This document shows, piece by piece, positions 19,763 to 30,061 of a stretch of DNA of 64,000 nt; position 1 is the first letter of the stretch; every line of letters begins with the position of its first letter. The notes beneath the pieces were generated by a model. That model was given only the letters and a program-made list of their open reading frames with translations, did not search any database and was not told the origin of the DNA. Both the position numbers and the translations under genes were made by a program. The stretch comes from Vibrio gallicus (lineage in GTDB: Bacteria; Pseudomonadota; Gammaproteobacteria; Enterobacterales; Vibrionaceae): contig NZ_AP024871.1 of assembly GCF_024346875.1 (NCBI RefSeq), positions 1,116,001 through 1,180,000 on the forward strand. Reading direction: 5' to 3'.

Positions 19763-20186
19763 GTTTGCGCATCGGTTAAGTGTGGTTGGATGATGGAAAG
19801 TTAACTCTAATTTGAGTTGAATTTCATAAAGGTAAATTTAGGCAATTTTTAGAGTAGTTGCACTCATTGGCCGAGATTGTTATTCATTAGTGTCACGATT
19901 ATGCGTATTGAGAATGATTCTAGGTTACTGATATTTATAAATAAACAATAATAGCGTTTGGCAATTAGTCTGATTTTTATGCAATTTTAGTCTAACTTTA
20001 GGGCTAATAATACAAAAACAGCCTAAGTGTTTAATTCTTATCAACTTTAGGGAAGAAAAAGTTGGCGAAACCGAAAAGCATGTCATACACTTTCGATCAA
20101 GTCATCAATATGTAGTTGATTGTTAGACGATTTTTGAGGGCTACTATTTAGTAGCAAATGATACATCTAGCTTTGAGGAAAGTTTT
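19763..20186. other. Intergenic region upstream of ihfA
   Basis: This AT-rich stretch of 424 bp has no open frame of note. It must carry the ihfA promoter because the pheST terminator closes the upstream operon. Near-matches to the IHF consensus were seen (for example around 20040 and 20105) but none keeps the full WATCAANNNNTTR pattern, so autoregulation is not claimed. Confidence 0.4.
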
Positions 20187-20486
20187 ATGGCGCTCACCAA
20201 GGCCGATTTGGCAGAAAACCTGTTTGAAAATCTTGGATACAGTAAACGGGATGCCAAGGAAACCGTGGAAGTGTTTTTCGAAGAAATTCGGAAATCACTT
20301 GAATGTGGCGAACAGGTAAAGCTGTCCGGGTTCGGTAATTTTGATCTGCGAGAGAAAAGCGAACGTCCTGGGCGTAATCCTAAAACCGGAGAAGATATCC
20401 CGATCTCTGCTCGCCGAGTTGTAACCTTTAGACCTGGCCAAAAATTAAAGGCTCGAGTGGAAGCTTTGAAAAAAGACGATATCTAA
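20187..20486 (+). CDS. ihfA: Integration host factor alpha subunit
   Basis: The 99-residue alpha subunit of IHF, which bends DNA by about 160 degrees and supports recombination and sigma-54 transcription. The HU/IHF fold is complete: [35 protein letters not shown], the hinge [14 protein letters not shown], then the DNA arm [29 protein letters not shown]. The tip sequence and the alpha-type [16 protein letters not shown] set it apart from IhfB and HU. It has its own promoter region and ends at a terminator shared with convergent purT. IHF is also the expected helper for the sigma-54 promoters further on. Confidence 0.97.
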   Translation: MALTKADLAENLFENLGYSKRDAKETVEVFFEEIRKSLECGEQVKLSGFGNFDLREKSERPGRNPKTGEDIPISARRVVTFRPGQKLKARVEALKKDDI

Positions 20487-20506
20487 TACTCGTTAGTCAC
20501 TAGATA

Positions 20507-20533
20507 AAAAGAGGTCATTTGACCTCTTTTTTG
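20507..20533. terminator. Bidirectional terminator between ihfA and purT
   Basis: Stem AGAGGTC (20511-20517)/GACCTCT (20522-20528), extended by A-T pairs, with T-runs on both strands (TTTTTTG on plus, TTTTTATC on minus). It serves the two convergent genes. Confidence 0.9.
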
Positions 20534-20548
20534 ATCGCTGAATAAAAG

Positions 20549-21724
20549 TTAGTAATGAATCTTAACCTTTTTACTTGCCTCAACTGCGGCGCATACTGCT
20601 TGTTGCGTGCTTTGATCTCTAGTTAAGATCACGCCAAGACGTCTGCGACCATCGATATCCGGTTTGCCGAACAGGCGAATTTGAGTGTTTGCTTTATTGA
20701 CTGCTTCTTCAATTCCAGAATAGCTGAGATTATTTGAAGTGCCTTGGCCTAAGATAACAGCCGACGCTGATGGGCCAAACTGGTTGATTGAGTGTATTGG
20801 GTTGCCGGTAAAGGCTCGAACATGTAAAGCAAACTCGGACATCTCTTGAGAGATCATGGTTACCATACCGGTATCGTGCGGGCGAGGGGAGACTTCATTA
20901 AAGACAACCGTATCACCCTTAATAAATAGCTCTACACCGAAGATGCCATAGCCACCTAATGCATTCACAATCTCTTGTGCAACGTGCTGAGCGGATTCTA
21001 GTGCTTGTTCTGACATCTGCTGAGGCTGCCACGATTCGCGATAGTCACCGTCTTGTTGACGATGTCCAATTGGCGCACAGAAGTGTACCCCATCGACTGC
21101 GCGAACCGTTAATAGAGTGATTTCATAATCAAAGTCAATAAAGCCTTCCACGATCACGCGTCCTTCACCACTGCGTCCACCTGCTTGTGAATAGTCCCAT
21201 GCGGTTAAGATGTCGTCTTGGGTGCGAATAACACTTTGCCCCTTGCCTGATGAGCTCATAATCGGTTTTACCACACATGGCATGCCGACCGCTTCAACCG
21301 CTTGCTGAAAGGCTTGTAAGCTGTCTGCAAACTGATAAGGAGAGGTGACAAGGTTAAGCTCTTCAGCGGCTAAACGGCGAATGCCTTCGCGGTTCATCGT
21401 CAGGCTGGTGGCGCGAGCATTGGGCACGATGGTCGTGCCGTTCGCTTCGAGCTCAAGCAGTGTATCGGTGGCAATCGCTTCAATTTCAGGCACGATATAG
21501 GTAGGCTGCTCTTGGTCAACAATCGCTTTTAACGCAGCGCCGTCTAGCATATCAAGTACATAACTGCGATGGGCAACTTGCATTGCTGGCGCGTTCTCGT
21601 AACGATCGCATGCGATAACTTCAATACCTTGACGTTGACACTCAATCGCAACTTCCTTACCAAGCTCACCAGAACCCAATAGTAAAACCTTAGTTGCACT
21701 CGTTGCAGTAGCCGTACCTAACAT
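20549..21724 (-). CDS. purT: Formate-dependent phosphoribosylglycinamide formyltransferase
   Basis: The 391-residue product is the ATP-grasp enzyme of purine synthesis that formylates GAR with formate and ATP, an alternative to PurN. The N-terminal dinucleotide-type domain is seen ([38 protein letters not shown]). ATP-grasp segments include [34 protein letters not shown] and [31 protein letters not shown]. The length equals E. coli PurT. Use of formate links it loosely to the formate block nearby. A PurR box lies 59-74 bp upstream of the start codon. Confidence 0.97.
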   Translation of the reverse strand: MLGTATATSATKVLLLGSGELGKEVAIECQRQGIEVIACDRYENAPAMQVAHRSYVLDMLDGAALKAIVDQEQPTYIVPEIEAIATDTLLELEANGTTIVPNARATSLTMNREGIRRLAAEELNLVTSPYQFADSLQAFQQAVEAVGMPCVVKPIMSSSGKGQSVIRTQDDILTAWDYSQAGGRSGEGRVIVEGFIDFDYEITLLTVRAVDGVHFCAPIGHRQQDGDYRESWQPQQMSEQALESAQHVAQEIVNALGGYGIFGVELFIKGDTVVFNEVSPRPHDTGMVTMISQEMSEFALHVRAFTGNPIHSINQFGPSASAVILGQGTSNNLSYSGIEEAVNKANTQIRLFGKPDIDGRRRLGVILTRDQSTQQAVCAAVEASKKVKIHY

Positions 21725-21782
21725 TTTCTAAATACCTTATTCTTGAAGAATTTTTGGCAAATGATACTCAAATTTTTATGTA

Positions 21783-21798
21783 ACGCAAACGTTTGCTT
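21783..21798. promoter_or_regulatory. PurR box of purT
   Basis: ACGCAAACGTTTGCTT matches the PurR palindrome ACGCAAACGTTTGCGT at 15 of 16 positions, with the centre CAAACGTTTG perfect. It lies 58 bp upstream of the purT start codon, where PurR bound to hypoxanthine or guanine would block transcription. Confidence 0.88.
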
Positions 21799-21809
21799 CG
21801 GGTTTTTGG

Positions 21810-21840
21810 AAAAAAATAAACCCAGCCTTAAGCTGGGTTC
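21810..21840 (-). terminator. Rho-independent terminator of cdd
   Basis: On the minus strand the stem AACCCAGC/GCTGGGTT (21832-21839 with 21819-21826, 5-nt loop) is followed by TATTTTTTT. It ends 17 bp after the cdd stop and insulates cdd from the purT promoter. Confidence 0.9.
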
Positions 21841-21856
21841 ATTATGCAGTGCATTT

Positions 21857-22747
21857 TTAGTCAATGGCGACGTATTGAATTGGGATATCAGGATTGATTG
21901 CTTCAATGGTTGATTGAGTATCGGCAAGGTGAGAAATAGAGCCTTGTTCCATCTCAGCTAACGCAATTTCTTGAATTTCGGTAAATTCTAATCCTGCCAT
22001 TTGCATTTGAACTAGCGCGACTTGGAGTGGAGGCAGGCTTGGATTAAATGCTGCGTTCTCCGCATAGCTACCGCTAAATAGCTCGCCACTGGCTACGCGA
22101 ATCGTTAAACCGCTGTGATTGTTGGTGTAGGGTGCGTGGCTCTTATTTAGTGCTATGACCGCATGGCGGATCAATTCATCTTCTTGGGAGAACTGATAGC
22201 CATGGTTAATAGGTGTCATTAGTGCAGTTTCAATGCCAAGATCTTGCGGGCCAAAAGATTCAGGAAGATAGGCTTGTAAAGACATCTCATCACGTTCTGG
22301 TAACTGTACTTGCAGAGTACGGGCTGTAGATAGCTCATTCATGAATTGACGGCAGTGTCCGCAAGGACTGAAGTTGATCGTAATATCCTGTACGCCAGTT
22401 TCCCCTTGCATCCATGCATGACTGATAGCCGATTGTTCAGCATGAACCGTTTGTCCAAGTTGAGCCCCAATAAATTCTAAGTTAGCGCCGAAATAGAAAC
22501 TGCCTGAGTCTCCTTTGACGATAGCGCCAACATTAAAATTAGAGATAGGTGCAATGGAATAGGCGGCAGCAAAGGGTAGCAAGGTCACCTTGAGTTGTTG
22601 TTCATCAAGAGAGGAGGCTTGCTTTAGGGATTCAAATTGCGAAGGTGTTAAGATGCCCTTAAATGAATTGCCATCAAATACGCTTTTAAACGGCGCAACT
22701 AAACCTGCAGGTAGAGTGTTATAGATATGCTGAAATCGAGGGTTCAT
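21857..22747 (-). CDS. cdd: Cytidine deaminase
   Basis: The 296-residue (E. coli 294) homodimeric enzyme deaminates cytidine and deoxycytidine to uridines in pyrimidine salvage. The zinc site is seen in the first catalytic domain as VHAEQSAI (His and catalytic Glu) and SPCGHCRQFMNEL (two Cys). The C-terminal domain (residues about 190-296: HAVIALNKSHAPYTNNHSGLTIRVASGELFSG...) is the degenerate copy typical of the E. coli type. yohK ends 98 bp upstream on the same strand, the yohJ-yohK-cdd order of E. coli. A terminator follows. Confidence 0.97.
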   Translation of the reverse strand: MNPRFQHIYNTLPAGLVAPFKSVFDGNSFKGILTPSQFESLKQASSLDEQQLKVTLLPFAAAYSIAPISNFNVGAIVKGDSGSFYFGANLEFIGAQLGQTVHAEQSAISHAWMQGETGVQDITINFSPCGHCRQFMNELSTARTLQVQLPERDEMSLQAYLPESFGPQDLGIETALMTPINHGYQFSQEDELIRHAVIALNKSHAPYTNNHSGLTIRVASGELFSGSYAENAAFNPSLPPLQVALVQMQMAGLEFTEIQEIALAEMEQGSISHLADTQSTIEAINPDIPIQYVAID

Positions 22748-22845
22748 CAGGATTCCCTAGTTAGATAAACTTAGATATATCATAACCTATGGATATCTAA
22801 CTAAGAACTGCTTTTGTGCTTTTGGTCTAGACGAACTGTTTACGG

Positions 22846-23523
22846 TCACATCACGGCTAAAATGATACCCATCACGGTTGGGGCAAGGATTGAGGTAATT
22901 ACCCCGCACAGCACCAATGCCAAAGAGCTAAATACCGCATCTTTTTGGTTGTTCTCAAATGCGGTGGCGGTGCCTAGGGCATGGCTTACTGTCCCTAGGG
23001 TTAAGCCTTTAGCTATCGGGTGTTTTATGCCGAGCATTTGATAGATGGGATAGGCAAACAGCGCGCCGGTAAGGCCGGCCAATAATACTAAGATTGCGGC
23101 AATTGCCGGTTCGCCGCCAAGCTCCCCCGAAACCTGCATCGCAATTGCAGTAGTAACAGATTTACCCACGATACTGGCAAGTAGGGTTGAATTGGCACCA
23201 AGAAATGCAGCCAATAATCCTGCGCTAAACATTGACCCTAATGAGCCGACAACACAGGTGGTGAGCACCAGTTTCCATTTTGCTCTGATCTCATTGAGTT
23301 GCTCATACAGAGGATAAGCCAGCGCGACTACCGCAGGTTGCAACAACATCTGGATAGGATGGTTACCTGCAAAATAGGTCTCATAAGGGATTTTAAATAG
23401 CAACAAAAATGGTATCAGGATCAACATGCTGATTAACAGTGGATTTGCTAACGGATGGTGAAGACGAGCCGAAATGGTACGTGAGATGTAATAAGCAATA
23501 AGTGTTAGGGCTACCCAGATCAT
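22846..23523 (-). CDS. yohK: LrgB/YohK-family membrane protein
   Basis: A 225-residue protein with six to seven membrane segments and the LrgB-family core (GKSVTTAIAMQVSGELGGEPAIAAILVLLAGLTGALFAYPIYQMLGIKHPIAKGLTLGTVSHALGTATAFE). LrgB proteins work with LrgA-type partners, once viewed as holin-like; plant and some bacterial relatives carry glycolate, glycerate or pyruvate. Its start overlaps the yohJ stop by 4 bp (ATGA), so the pair is translationally coupled. cdd follows. Confidence 0.92.
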   Translation of the reverse strand: MIWVALTLIAYYISRTISARLHHPLANPLLISMLILIPFLLLFKIPYETYFAGNHPIQMLLQPAVVALAYPLYEQLNEIRAKWKLVLTTCVVGSLGSMFSAGLLAAFLGANSTLLASIVGKSVTTAIAMQVSGELGGEPAIAAILVLLAGLTGALFAYPIYQMLGIKHPIAKGLTLGTVSHALGTATAFENNQKDAVFSSLALVLCGVITSILAPTVMGIILAVM

Positions 23524-23885
23524 TTTTTGTTGTCTCCGAGTAGCTTATCCAAGGCAAGGGAGAGGGTACACAATACAAATAGGGTACCGCCAACCACGCT
23601 AACCACAATTGCTAATGCATTGTTTATAAGCAAGTGGAAGTGATTCATAAGTCCAACACTGGTTGGAATGAATAATATGATCATGTACTTAATCAGAAAC
23701 GAGGCACTTGGTTGAACCCAATGAGGTTGCACAATACCACTGACCAAGCTCAAAAATAAAAGGATAAGGCCGATGACACTACCTGGGACCGAAAGTGAAA
23801 AATATTCTTGTATAAAGTTGCCCAAAAATAACGCCAAGCAAATAAGGGCGGCACTGGTTAAGTAATAAATGGCTTTATTGATCAT
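23520..23885 (-). CDS. yohJ: LrgA/YohJ-family membrane protein
   Basis: A 121-residue holin-like protein with four hydrophobic segments and the LrgA core (LALFLGNFIQEYFSLSVPGSVIGLILLFLSLVSG ... FLIKYMIILFIPTSVGLMNHF). It is the partner of YohK. The sbcB stop codon is only 3 bp upstream, so sbcB-yohJ-yohK-cdd may form one transcript. The role of the family (membrane pore or small organic acid transport) is unsettled. Confidence 0.93.
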   Translation of the reverse strand: MINKAIYYLTSAALICLALFLGNFIQEYFSLSVPGSVIGLILLFLSLVSGIVQPHWVQPSASFLIKYMIILFIPTSVGLMNHFHLLINNALAIVVSVVGGTLFVLCTLSLALDKLLGDNKK

Positions 23886-23888
23886 AGA

Positions 23889-25301
23889 TTAGGAGACTAG
23901 TTGTTGTACGTATTGATAAACCGCTTTTAGGACGCGCATCTTGCGTTCATCACTTTGATACTGTTCACCGAGGTGCTCTAAGTTTAGCATGTACTCAGGA
24001 AGCTCTTGCTCAAACTTGTCTCGACACAGAAGCAACCATTGTTTTTGTTCTTGATCGGTGAGTGTTTGAAAATAATGGCGAGCTCGATATTTAAACAGCA
24101 GTGGCTTAATACGGTCATCTTTGACCTGTAGATCCATAGAGCCTAAAGCCTGAGGATCGGCTTCACGTATAATCTGCATCTGCGCTTTGTCTGAGGGGTT
24201 GAAGAAACCATCATACAGCTGCTGGTCAACGTCACAACTTTTGGCAAACTCTCGAGCAGCGGAGAATACTTGATCCAATTTTTCTCTAATGTCGTCGCTG
24301 TGCTTGAGCTGTTCAAGCTTAGATAGGCAGTCAGCTTTGTCTATTTCTGTCCTTGTTATAGCGTCATCTGTCAGTACGCCAAGGGGAGCGAGAATAGGGC
24401 ACTTGTTGAGATGCACCAGTTTAAGCGGAATAGGCACTTGGTCTGGAGCAAGATCAGCCCTTGGGGTATATAAGCGCGTTTTGATCTGTTGCGCATCTAA
24501 GTTTAACAGTGGGGAGATATCCTTGGTGAGATCCACACAAATAAGCGCTTTTTGCGGCGTCCACCCAATAGGAGCGACTATCGCGGTCTTGAGGTGATTC
24601 GACAGCATGCCTGACACATGTACTAGTGGTGTCATGTTGGCAATATCAACTAGGCTATTGAGTTTATTTTTTCCGCGATGCTGATAGAAGAAGTTAAATA
24701 GCCTTGGTTGAGCCTGTTTGACTTTTTTAGCAAGCTCTATGGTAGCGTAGACGTCGGCCATCGCATCGTGAGCATTACTGTGCTCTATGCCATTGGCGAC
24801 GGAAAGGTGCTCAAGCTTGAAGCTGGTGTTTCCTTGCTCATTGGTTGGCCAGTTAATGCCCTCGGGGCGCAATGCGTGGCATGCACGCATGACATCTAGT
24901 AGATCCCAGCGTGAGTTGCCGTTTTTGTAGCTCCATTCATAGGGATCAAGGAAGTTACGGTAGCAGGTATAACGAGTTACTTCGTCATCGAAGCGAACGC
25001 TGTTATAGCCAAGGCTAGTGGTATTTTCTTGACTAAGCTGGGCATGGATGGCAGCAATAAATTCTGGTTCAGGTAGTCCCTCTTGTAGGGCTTTTTGAGG
25101 GGTGATACCGGTCACTAAAGCCGCTTCTGGATTAGGGAGATAATCCGACGGTGGTTGGCAGTAAATAACCAAGGGTTCGCCGATAACATTCAATTCAGAA
25201 TCGGTACGAACCCCAGCAAATTGGCAAGGTCTGTCTTTAGCTGGGCTGACTCCCCATGTCTCATAATCGAAGAAGAAAAAAGTCGCTTGAGGAGCCTGCA
25301 T
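23889..25301 (-). CDS. sbcB: Exodeoxyribonuclease I
   Basis: A 470-residue 3'-5' single-strand DNA exonuclease (E. coli ExoI 475) acting in mismatch repair and recombination. The DEDDh catalytic set is visible: FFDYETWG (Asp and Glu, residues about 11-13), SLGYNSVRFDDEV (Asp), and GIEHSNAHDAMADV (His and Asp). The SH3-like and C-terminal helical domains follow (SDRI-type region near 370, LEHLGEQYQSDERKMRVLKAVYQYVQQL at the end). yohJ follows at 3 bp. The 58 bp upstream separate it from moeA on the same strand. Confidence 0.96.
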   Translation of the reverse strand: MQAPQATFFFFDYETWGVSPAKDRPCQFAGVRTDSELNVIGEPLVIYCQPPSDYLPNPEAALVTGITPQKALQEGLPEPEFIAAIHAQLSQENTTSLGYNSVRFDDEVTRYTCYRNFLDPYEWSYKNGNSRWDLLDVMRACHALRPEGINWPTNEQGNTSFKLEHLSVANGIEHSNAHDAMADVYATIELAKKVKQAQPRLFNFFYQHRGKNKLNSLVDIANMTPLVHVSGMLSNHLKTAIVAPIGWTPQKALICVDLTKDISPLLNLDAQQIKTRLYTPRADLAPDQVPIPLKLVHLNKCPILAPLGVLTDDAITRTEIDKADCLSKLEQLKHSDDIREKLDQVFSAAREFAKSCDVDQQLYDGFFNPSDKAQMQIIREADPQALGSMDLQVKDDRIKPLLFKYRARHYFQTLTDQEQKQWLLLCRDKFEQELPEYMLNLEHLGEQYQSDERKMRVLKAVYQYVQQLVS

Positions 25302-25359
25302 AAAAACTATCCATAATTCAGAGTGTTGAGTGCACTCATGAGTATATCAACTGCCGGCC

Positions 25360-27129
25360 TTAGAGTCTCCCTTGAAGAGGGACTATCGTTACTTGTTCGC
25401 CCTCTTTTACGTTATCTACCCAAGGCGCGATTTCAATAATACAGTTCGCTTCACTCATGGAACGCAATATGCCGGAGCCTTGCTTACCGGTGGTTCTGAC
25501 CAAAATTCGCCCTTGTTCATCTTGAGTGTACACACCACGGCTGAATTCAGTACGCCCCTGGCGTGAGCGCAATGGTTCGGTTGCGATAGCTGGCATTTTA
25601 ACTGGCTGCCAGTTGACTTCACCTTGCATCTTTCTTAATGCGGGCTCAACAAAGTTTAGAAACGAAACCATAACCGCAACAGGATTTCCCGGAAGTCCAA
25701 AGAAAGGCTTATCGCTTATTTTACCAAAGGCCAACGGGCGTCCCGGTCGCATGTTGATACGCCAGAAATTAATCTCGCCTAGGGCTTCTAGTGCGTGTTT
25801 GACATAGTCCGCATCGCCCACTGAAACCCCACCAGAGGTTAAAATAACATCTGCTTCGATGGCCGCTTTAGACAGCGCACTTACAATGGTATCTTGATCA
25901 TCTTCAAGGATGCCATAGTCCAAGATTTCACAATTTAGGTTTTGTAATAATCCCATCAGGCTGTATCGGTTTGAATCATAGATGGTGTTGGCTTTGAAAG
26001 CATCACCCGGTGATTGAACCTCATCGCCAGTCGAGAAAATAGCAACCTTGAGTTGACGTTTTACGTCAATATTGGCTAAACCGATTGAAGCCAGCATTCC
26101 CATTTCTGCTGATAGAATGCGAGTATTAGCCTCAAATACCAACTGCGATGCGGCGAGATCTTCACCCGCTTGGCGAACGTTTTGTCCAGCGCTGATTGAT
26201 GCGCCACCAAAGCTTACGCGATCTCCGCTTTGTTCGGCTTGTTCACGCATGACCACTGTATCGCCGTTTTCAGGGGTTGGGGCGCCGGTCATTATTTTAA
26301 CCGCTTGGCCTTTTTGCAGTGGTTTTTGATAGGCATAACCTGCCATGACTTGAGCGACAACCTGATAATCTTGGGCTTCAAGATCGTCACCGCGAATGGC
26401 ATAGCCATCCATTGCCGAATTCGTGTAAGCCGGTACATTGATTGGTGAATGAACAGCATTAGCGAGTACGCGTTGATAGCATTTCTCGACCGCAAGAGAT
26501 TCACTTAGGTTTTGTACATTAACTGCATCTAAGATCTTTTGTTGACCCTGCTCAACAGAGAACATGGCAGGAGATAGGATATCGCAACAAGACGCTGCTG
26601 GCGTAGTAGCGGCAGCTTGGTAATTATTAACGTAGTCGAGTACAAAGTCGGCGATTTGTTGCAGATTATTGATATCAAGCGTTGGTAACACAGTCTCAAC
26701 CTGTTGGTCACTGGCAACTGCAATAATATTCGTGTCATGTGGATGCAACCAAGGCTTATCTATCGCTTCGCGGTGCAGCTCTATTTTAGGGAATGCAATA
26801 TTTTTACAGCCTTCAACCAGAATGACATCCAAGGTATCATGCTCAAAGCGCGTTAATAGATACTCGAACTGGGCCTCTGCGTCAGGGGTTTCTGTCATCA
26901 ATGCATAGCGATTTCTCGATGAAATTAGCATTTGAGATGCACCCGCTTTGCGCAGTCGAAAGCTGTCTTTGCCAGGCTTATCAACATCAAAATTGTGGTG
27001 AGCATGCTTTAGCATCCCGACACGTAGGCCAGCGTCAGTAAGCTTAGGGAGTAATGCTTCGAGAAGGGTTGTTTTACCGGTACCCGAGTAAGCGGCAAAG
27101 CCGAGCAGTGGAAGGCGTGTCTGGATCAT
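25360..27129 (-). CDS. MobB-MoeA fusion, molybdenum cofactor synthesis
   Basis: A 589-residue fusion. Residues about 1-172 are MobB, a GTPase-type adaptor for MGD synthesis: P-loop [19 protein letters not shown], then [24 protein letters not shown] and LVEGCKN. Residues about 185-589 are MoeA, which inserts molybdate into adenylated molybdopterin: [91 protein letters not shown]. Its start overlaps the mobA stop by 4 bp (ATGA). Such fusions are known in vibrios. It supplies the bis-MGD cofactor needed by the formate dehydrogenase encoded nearby. Confidence 0.95.
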   Translation of the reverse strand: MIQTRLPLLGFAAYSGTGKTTLLEALLPKLTDAGLRVGMLKHAHHNFDVDKPGKDSFRLRKAGASQMLISSRNRYALMTETPDAEAQFEYLLTRFEHDTLDVILVEGCKNIAFPKIELHREAIDKPWLHPHDTNIIAVASDQQVETVLPTLDINNLQQIADFVLDYVNNYQAAATTPAASCCDILSPAMFSVEQGQQKILDAVNVQNLSESLAVEKCYQRVLANAVHSPINVPAYTNSAMDGYAIRGDDLEAQDYQVVAQVMAGYAYQKPLQKGQAVKIMTGAPTPENGDTVVMREQAEQSGDRVSFGGASISAGQNVRQAGEDLAASQLVFEANTRILSAEMGMLASIGLANIDVKRQLKVAIFSTGDEVQSPGDAFKANTIYDSNRYSLMGLLQNLNCEILDYGILEDDQDTIVSALSKAAIEADVILTSGGVSVGDADYVKHALEALGEINFWRINMRPGRPLAFGKISDKPFFGLPGNPVAVMVSFLNFVEPALRKMQGEVNWQPVKMPAIATEPLRSRQGRTEFSRGVYTQDEQGRILVRTTGKQGSGILRSMSEANCIIEIAPWVDNVKEGEQVTIVPLQGRL

Positions 27130-27713
27130 GGGTTAAGGCGTCCAAATTGTTCTAGTTCTTGGGGTGTATTTAGATTAACAAAGCAGTTAGGTGAGTCTGA
27201 AAAATCGACATGTACTAGATTACACTCTTTGTACAATAAGACTATTTTTCGCTCTCCACGCTCTAAAAATGCATCCAGCTTTGGCAATACTCGTGTGTTG
27301 TACAAAGTGAAAACCGGTTGCAGATAATCACCGTCATGGGCGACCAATATATCGCTATCTTCGGTAATTGCTTGGTTAAAACGCTCAACTAAATCGTGAT
27401 TTAGCATCGGGGTATCACAAGGAACAAACCCGACCCATTGGCTATCTGAATGCTGTAATGCGGCGTGAATTCCGCCTAGGGGGCCGGGAAAGTCACAGAT
27501 TGAATCTGAAATAACCGGCGCAAAATTAGCATAGATATCTTGATTGCGATTGGCATTAATAGTGATGTTGGTCGTTTGTGCAGAAAGACGTTCGATAACG
27601 TGTTGAATCAAAGGTTTACCATTGAGTTCTATTAAACCTTTGTCGGTTCCACCCATGCGGCTTGCTCGACCACCGGCTAAGATAACCCAGCTAGTTGAGT
27701 TTGGTTGAGGCAT
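27126..27713 (-). CDS. mobA: Molybdenum cofactor guanylyltransferase
   Basis: A 195-residue protein that adds GMP from GTP to Mo-molybdopterin to make MGD. The nucleotidyltransferase motif [35 protein letters not shown] is at the N-terminus, with [13 protein letters not shown] and VPCDTPML following. I prefer the ATG at 27713 (GAG 7 bp upstream) to that at 27719, which stands right on the GAG. The gene overlaps the tupC end by about 23 bp and the mobB-moeA start by 4 bp, so the genes form one operon with tupABC. Confidence 0.94.
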   Translation of the reverse strand: MPQPNSTSWVILAGGRASRMGGTDKGLIELNGKPLIQHVIERLSAQTTNITINANRNQDIYANFAPVISDSICDFPGPLGGIHAALQHSDSQWVGFVPCDTPMLNHDLVERFNQAITEDSDILVAHDGDYLQPVFTLYNTRVLPKLDAFLERGERKIVLLYKECNLVHVDFSDSPNCFVNLNTPQELEQFGRLNP

Positions 27714-28407
27714 ATTCATTCTCGTAGGTTGTAGATGTCACTATTTGCAATAACGGAGACTCTACCAGAGTATTGTCTTTGATCCACCATTGCTTTTTAC
27801 AAAGTGCCGTAAGTGCATTACTTTGATGGCTAGTGATAACTATGCTGGCGCCTTTGTTTAATAGGTCTTGAGCCAAGCTTACGATCTTGTCGATCGACTC
27901 TTGGTCAAGGGAGGCGCTAGGCTCATCCATCATTAAAATAGAAGGGTTTAGAATCCATGCCCTTACCATGGCAACGCGTTGTTTCTCGCCACCAGATAAT
28001 ACGGATATGTGCTCATCTGCAATGGTTTCTAATCCGACTAATCGTAATGCATTGATTACCTTAGCGCGTTTTTCTTGTGCGGGTAATGTTTGGAACTTTA
28101 AGCCATACGCGACATTTTGATAGACGCTACCATCAAACAGGTAAGGGTTCTGATGTAAATAGATAATATCTTTATGGCCACGTTGACGAAACAGTTTAGA
28201 TAGTAGTCGAGGCTTATATGGAGACAGTTCTCCAGTAGACGGCTTGATTAATCCCGCCATAACCTTAAGCAGGGTGGTTTTACCAACCCCGTTATCCCCT
28301 TTAAGATAGATAGCGTCATTAGGGCCTATGGTTATTTCGGGGATGTGAAATAACACCTTATCTCTAAAGCGCATCGACAGTTGTTTTGCTGTTATTTTAA
28401 TTGTCAT
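27691..28407 (-). CDS. tupC: Tungstate ABC transporter ATP-binding protein
   Basis: A 238-residue ABC ATPase. Walker A is [16 protein letters not shown], the signature [15 protein letters not shown], Walker [11 protein letters not shown], and the switch His TSHQSNAL. Position after tupB (7-bp gap) and before mobA makes it the energy subunit of the tungstate importer. Subfamily identity (tungstate rather than molybdate or phosphate) is inferred from the TupA and TupB partners. The tail overlaps mobA. Confidence 0.9.
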   Translation of the reverse strand: MTIKITAKQLSMRFRDKVLFHIPEITIGPNDAIYLKGDNGVGKTTLLKVMAGLIKPSTGELSPYKPRLLSKLFRQRGHKDIIYLHQNPYLFDGSVYQNVAYGLKFQTLPAQEKRAKVINALRLVGLETIADEHISVLSGGEKQRVAMVRAWILNPSILMMDEPSASLDQESIDKIVSLAQDLLNKGASIVITSHQSNALTALCKKQWWIKDNTLVESPLLQIVTSTTYENEYASTKLN

Positions 28408-28414
28408 AGCTGGC

Positions 28415-29113
28415 CTAATTTCTCAAGTAACCCTTGCCGCGCATACTAGTGAGTATGAAATTGAGTAATAATGCTAATGATAATAATACGATTCCAAGTG
28501 CCACCCCTTGAGCGAATGCGCCCTTACTGCTTTCCAGTGCAATAGCGGTAGGGATATTTCGGGTTACACCCAATATATTTCCCCCAACCATCATTGAACA
28601 TCCCACCTCTGTTACGATGCGTGAAAACCCAGCAATCGTCGCCGCCATAAGAGGAAAGCGAGTTTCCCATATCATGGTGGCAATGATCCTCAAAGGAGAG
28701 ACTCCGAGAGTGACCGCAGTTTCTAGAGCGCGGCGATCGCTGGATTGTAGCGCGCCATGCATCATAGATATAAGGATAGGAAAGCAAATTAATATTTGAC
28801 CAAAAATCATCGCTTTTTGGGTAAATAGCATTTGCCAATCACCGAGTGGCCCTGAGCGTGACAGTACCATATACAGTAATAACCCGATGACTACGGTAGG
28901 AATTGCTTGCATCGTATTAATGATAGAAAGCAAGAACCATTTGCCTCGGAATTCGGTATATGCAAGCACAAATGACACCACCACCGAAGGCAATAGCACA
29001 ATCGAAATCGCACTGATTGATACGCTACAAGATACCGCAACTATTTGCCACAATTCAGCATCAAAGTTGATAAGTAGTCGCAGGGCATCGGTGGTGGTTT
29101 GCCATAAATCCAT
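28415..29113 (-). CDS. tupB: Tungstate ABC transporter permease
   Basis: A 232-residue inner-membrane permease with about five to six membrane segments and the ABC coupling loop (SSDRRALETAVTLGVSPLRIIATMIWETRFPLMAA, the EAA-type motif). The N-terminal SCSVSISAISIVLLPSVVVSFVLAYTEF and ITEVGCSMMVGGNI resemble TupB/WtpB proteins. tupA lies 42 bp upstream and tupC 7 bp downstream on the same strand. Confidence 0.9.
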   Translation of the reverse strand: MDLWQTTTDALRLLINFDAELWQIVAVSCSVSISAISIVLLPSVVVSFVLAYTEFRGKWFLLSIINTMQAIPTVVIGLLLYMVLSRSGPLGDWQMLFTQKAMIFGQILICFPILISMMHGALQSSDRRALETAVTLGVSPLRIIATMIWETRFPLMAATIAGFSRIVTEVGCSMMVGGNILGVTRNIPTAIALESSKGAFAQGVALGIVLLSLALLLNFILTSMRGKGYLRN

Positions 29114-29155
29114 ATGTAATGAGTGTCCTTACTTGTCGGTGTTTACGTGCCAGTA

Positions 29156-29974
29156 TTAATTGTCAGTGGTAATTGTAGTATCTGCGTTTGCTACAAATAA
29201 CTGCTTGCCGTTTAATTTGAAATCATTAATCAGTTGTTGCCCTTTGGCTGCAACCAACCAATCACTAAATATTTTTGCATCTGCGGTGTTGAGGGTTGGA
29301 AAACGCTTAGGGTTAATCAAAATCACCTGATATGGATTGAATAGCTCGGGGTCATTCTGATAAACAATCTCAAGGTCAAGGCGCGCGAAGTATGCCAGCC
29401 AAGTACCTCGGTCACTAAGGGTATAACCTTGTAACTCTGAGGCCATGTTGAGGGTGGGGCCCATACCTTGCCCAACGGCCCTATATCCTGAAAATGTCGG
29501 TTCCACGCCAGTTTTAGCCCATAGGTTAAGCTCTTTTTTATTAGTCCCTGAATCATCCCCACGCGATACAAAAATAGATTTATGATTCGAAAGGCGCGTG
29601 AATGCATCTTCTATTGAGGTACTTTGATTCAATTGTGCAGGGTCATTCTTTGGTCCTACGACGACAAAGTCATTATACATTAGTTTTTTAGGAGAGATGC
29701 CGTAGCCCTTGTTGACGAAATCTGCTTCAGCTTTTGGGGCATGGGTCATTACTAAGTCTACGTCTCCGTTTTGGCCCATTCTTAAGGCCTTGCCGGTTCC
29801 GGCTGCGATAACATCAACCTTAATCCCGGTATCAGATTCAAATTTTGGTAGTAAATAGTCTAACAGCCCAGAGTGATAGGTGCTGGTGGTAGTGGCGAGT
29901 CGAATGCGGTGCGTGTCACTGGCATTCGCATTGATGGTGAACAGAGCCACCAGCAGTATGAGTAGTTTTTTCAT
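29156..29974 (-). CDS. tupA: Tungstate-binding periplasmic protein
   Basis: A 272-residue substrate-binding protein with a Sec signal (MKKLLILLVALFTINANA). The mature part starts with IRLATTTSTYHSGLLDYLLPKFESDTGIKVDVIAAGTGKAL; the TTTS motif is that of TupA tungstate binders, which discriminate tungstate from molybdate. SRGDDSGTNKKELNLW and YTLSDRGTWLA are also family motifs. It is the first gene of tupABC-mobA-mobB/moeA. A sigma-54 promoter lies about 76 bp upstream of the start codon, with a palindromic activator site about 160 bp above that promoter. Confidence 0.92.
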   Translation of the reverse strand: MKKLLILLVALFTINANASDTHRIRLATTTSTYHSGLLDYLLPKFESDTGIKVDVIAAGTGKALRMGQNGDVDLVMTHAPKAEADFVNKGYGISPKKLMYNDFVVVGPKNDPAQLNQSTSIEDAFTRLSNHKSIFVSRGDDSGTNKKELNLWAKTGVEPTFSGYRAVGQGMGPTLNMASELQGYTLSDRGTWLAYFARLDLEIVYQNDPELFNPYQVILINPKRFPTLNTADAKIFSDWLVAAKGQQLINDFKLNGKQLFVANADTTITTDN

Positions 29975-30061
29975 TATGGAGTTCCTTTTATCACTCTATT
30001 TAGAATACCTAGTAAATGAGTGATGTGGTGTGAAGTAGGAATATGCGCTGGGAGAGTTGTA

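Noticed and set aside
20040..20115. IHF autoregulatory site upstream of ihfA
   Set aside because: Candidates keep ATCAA but fail the TTR end of the consensus.
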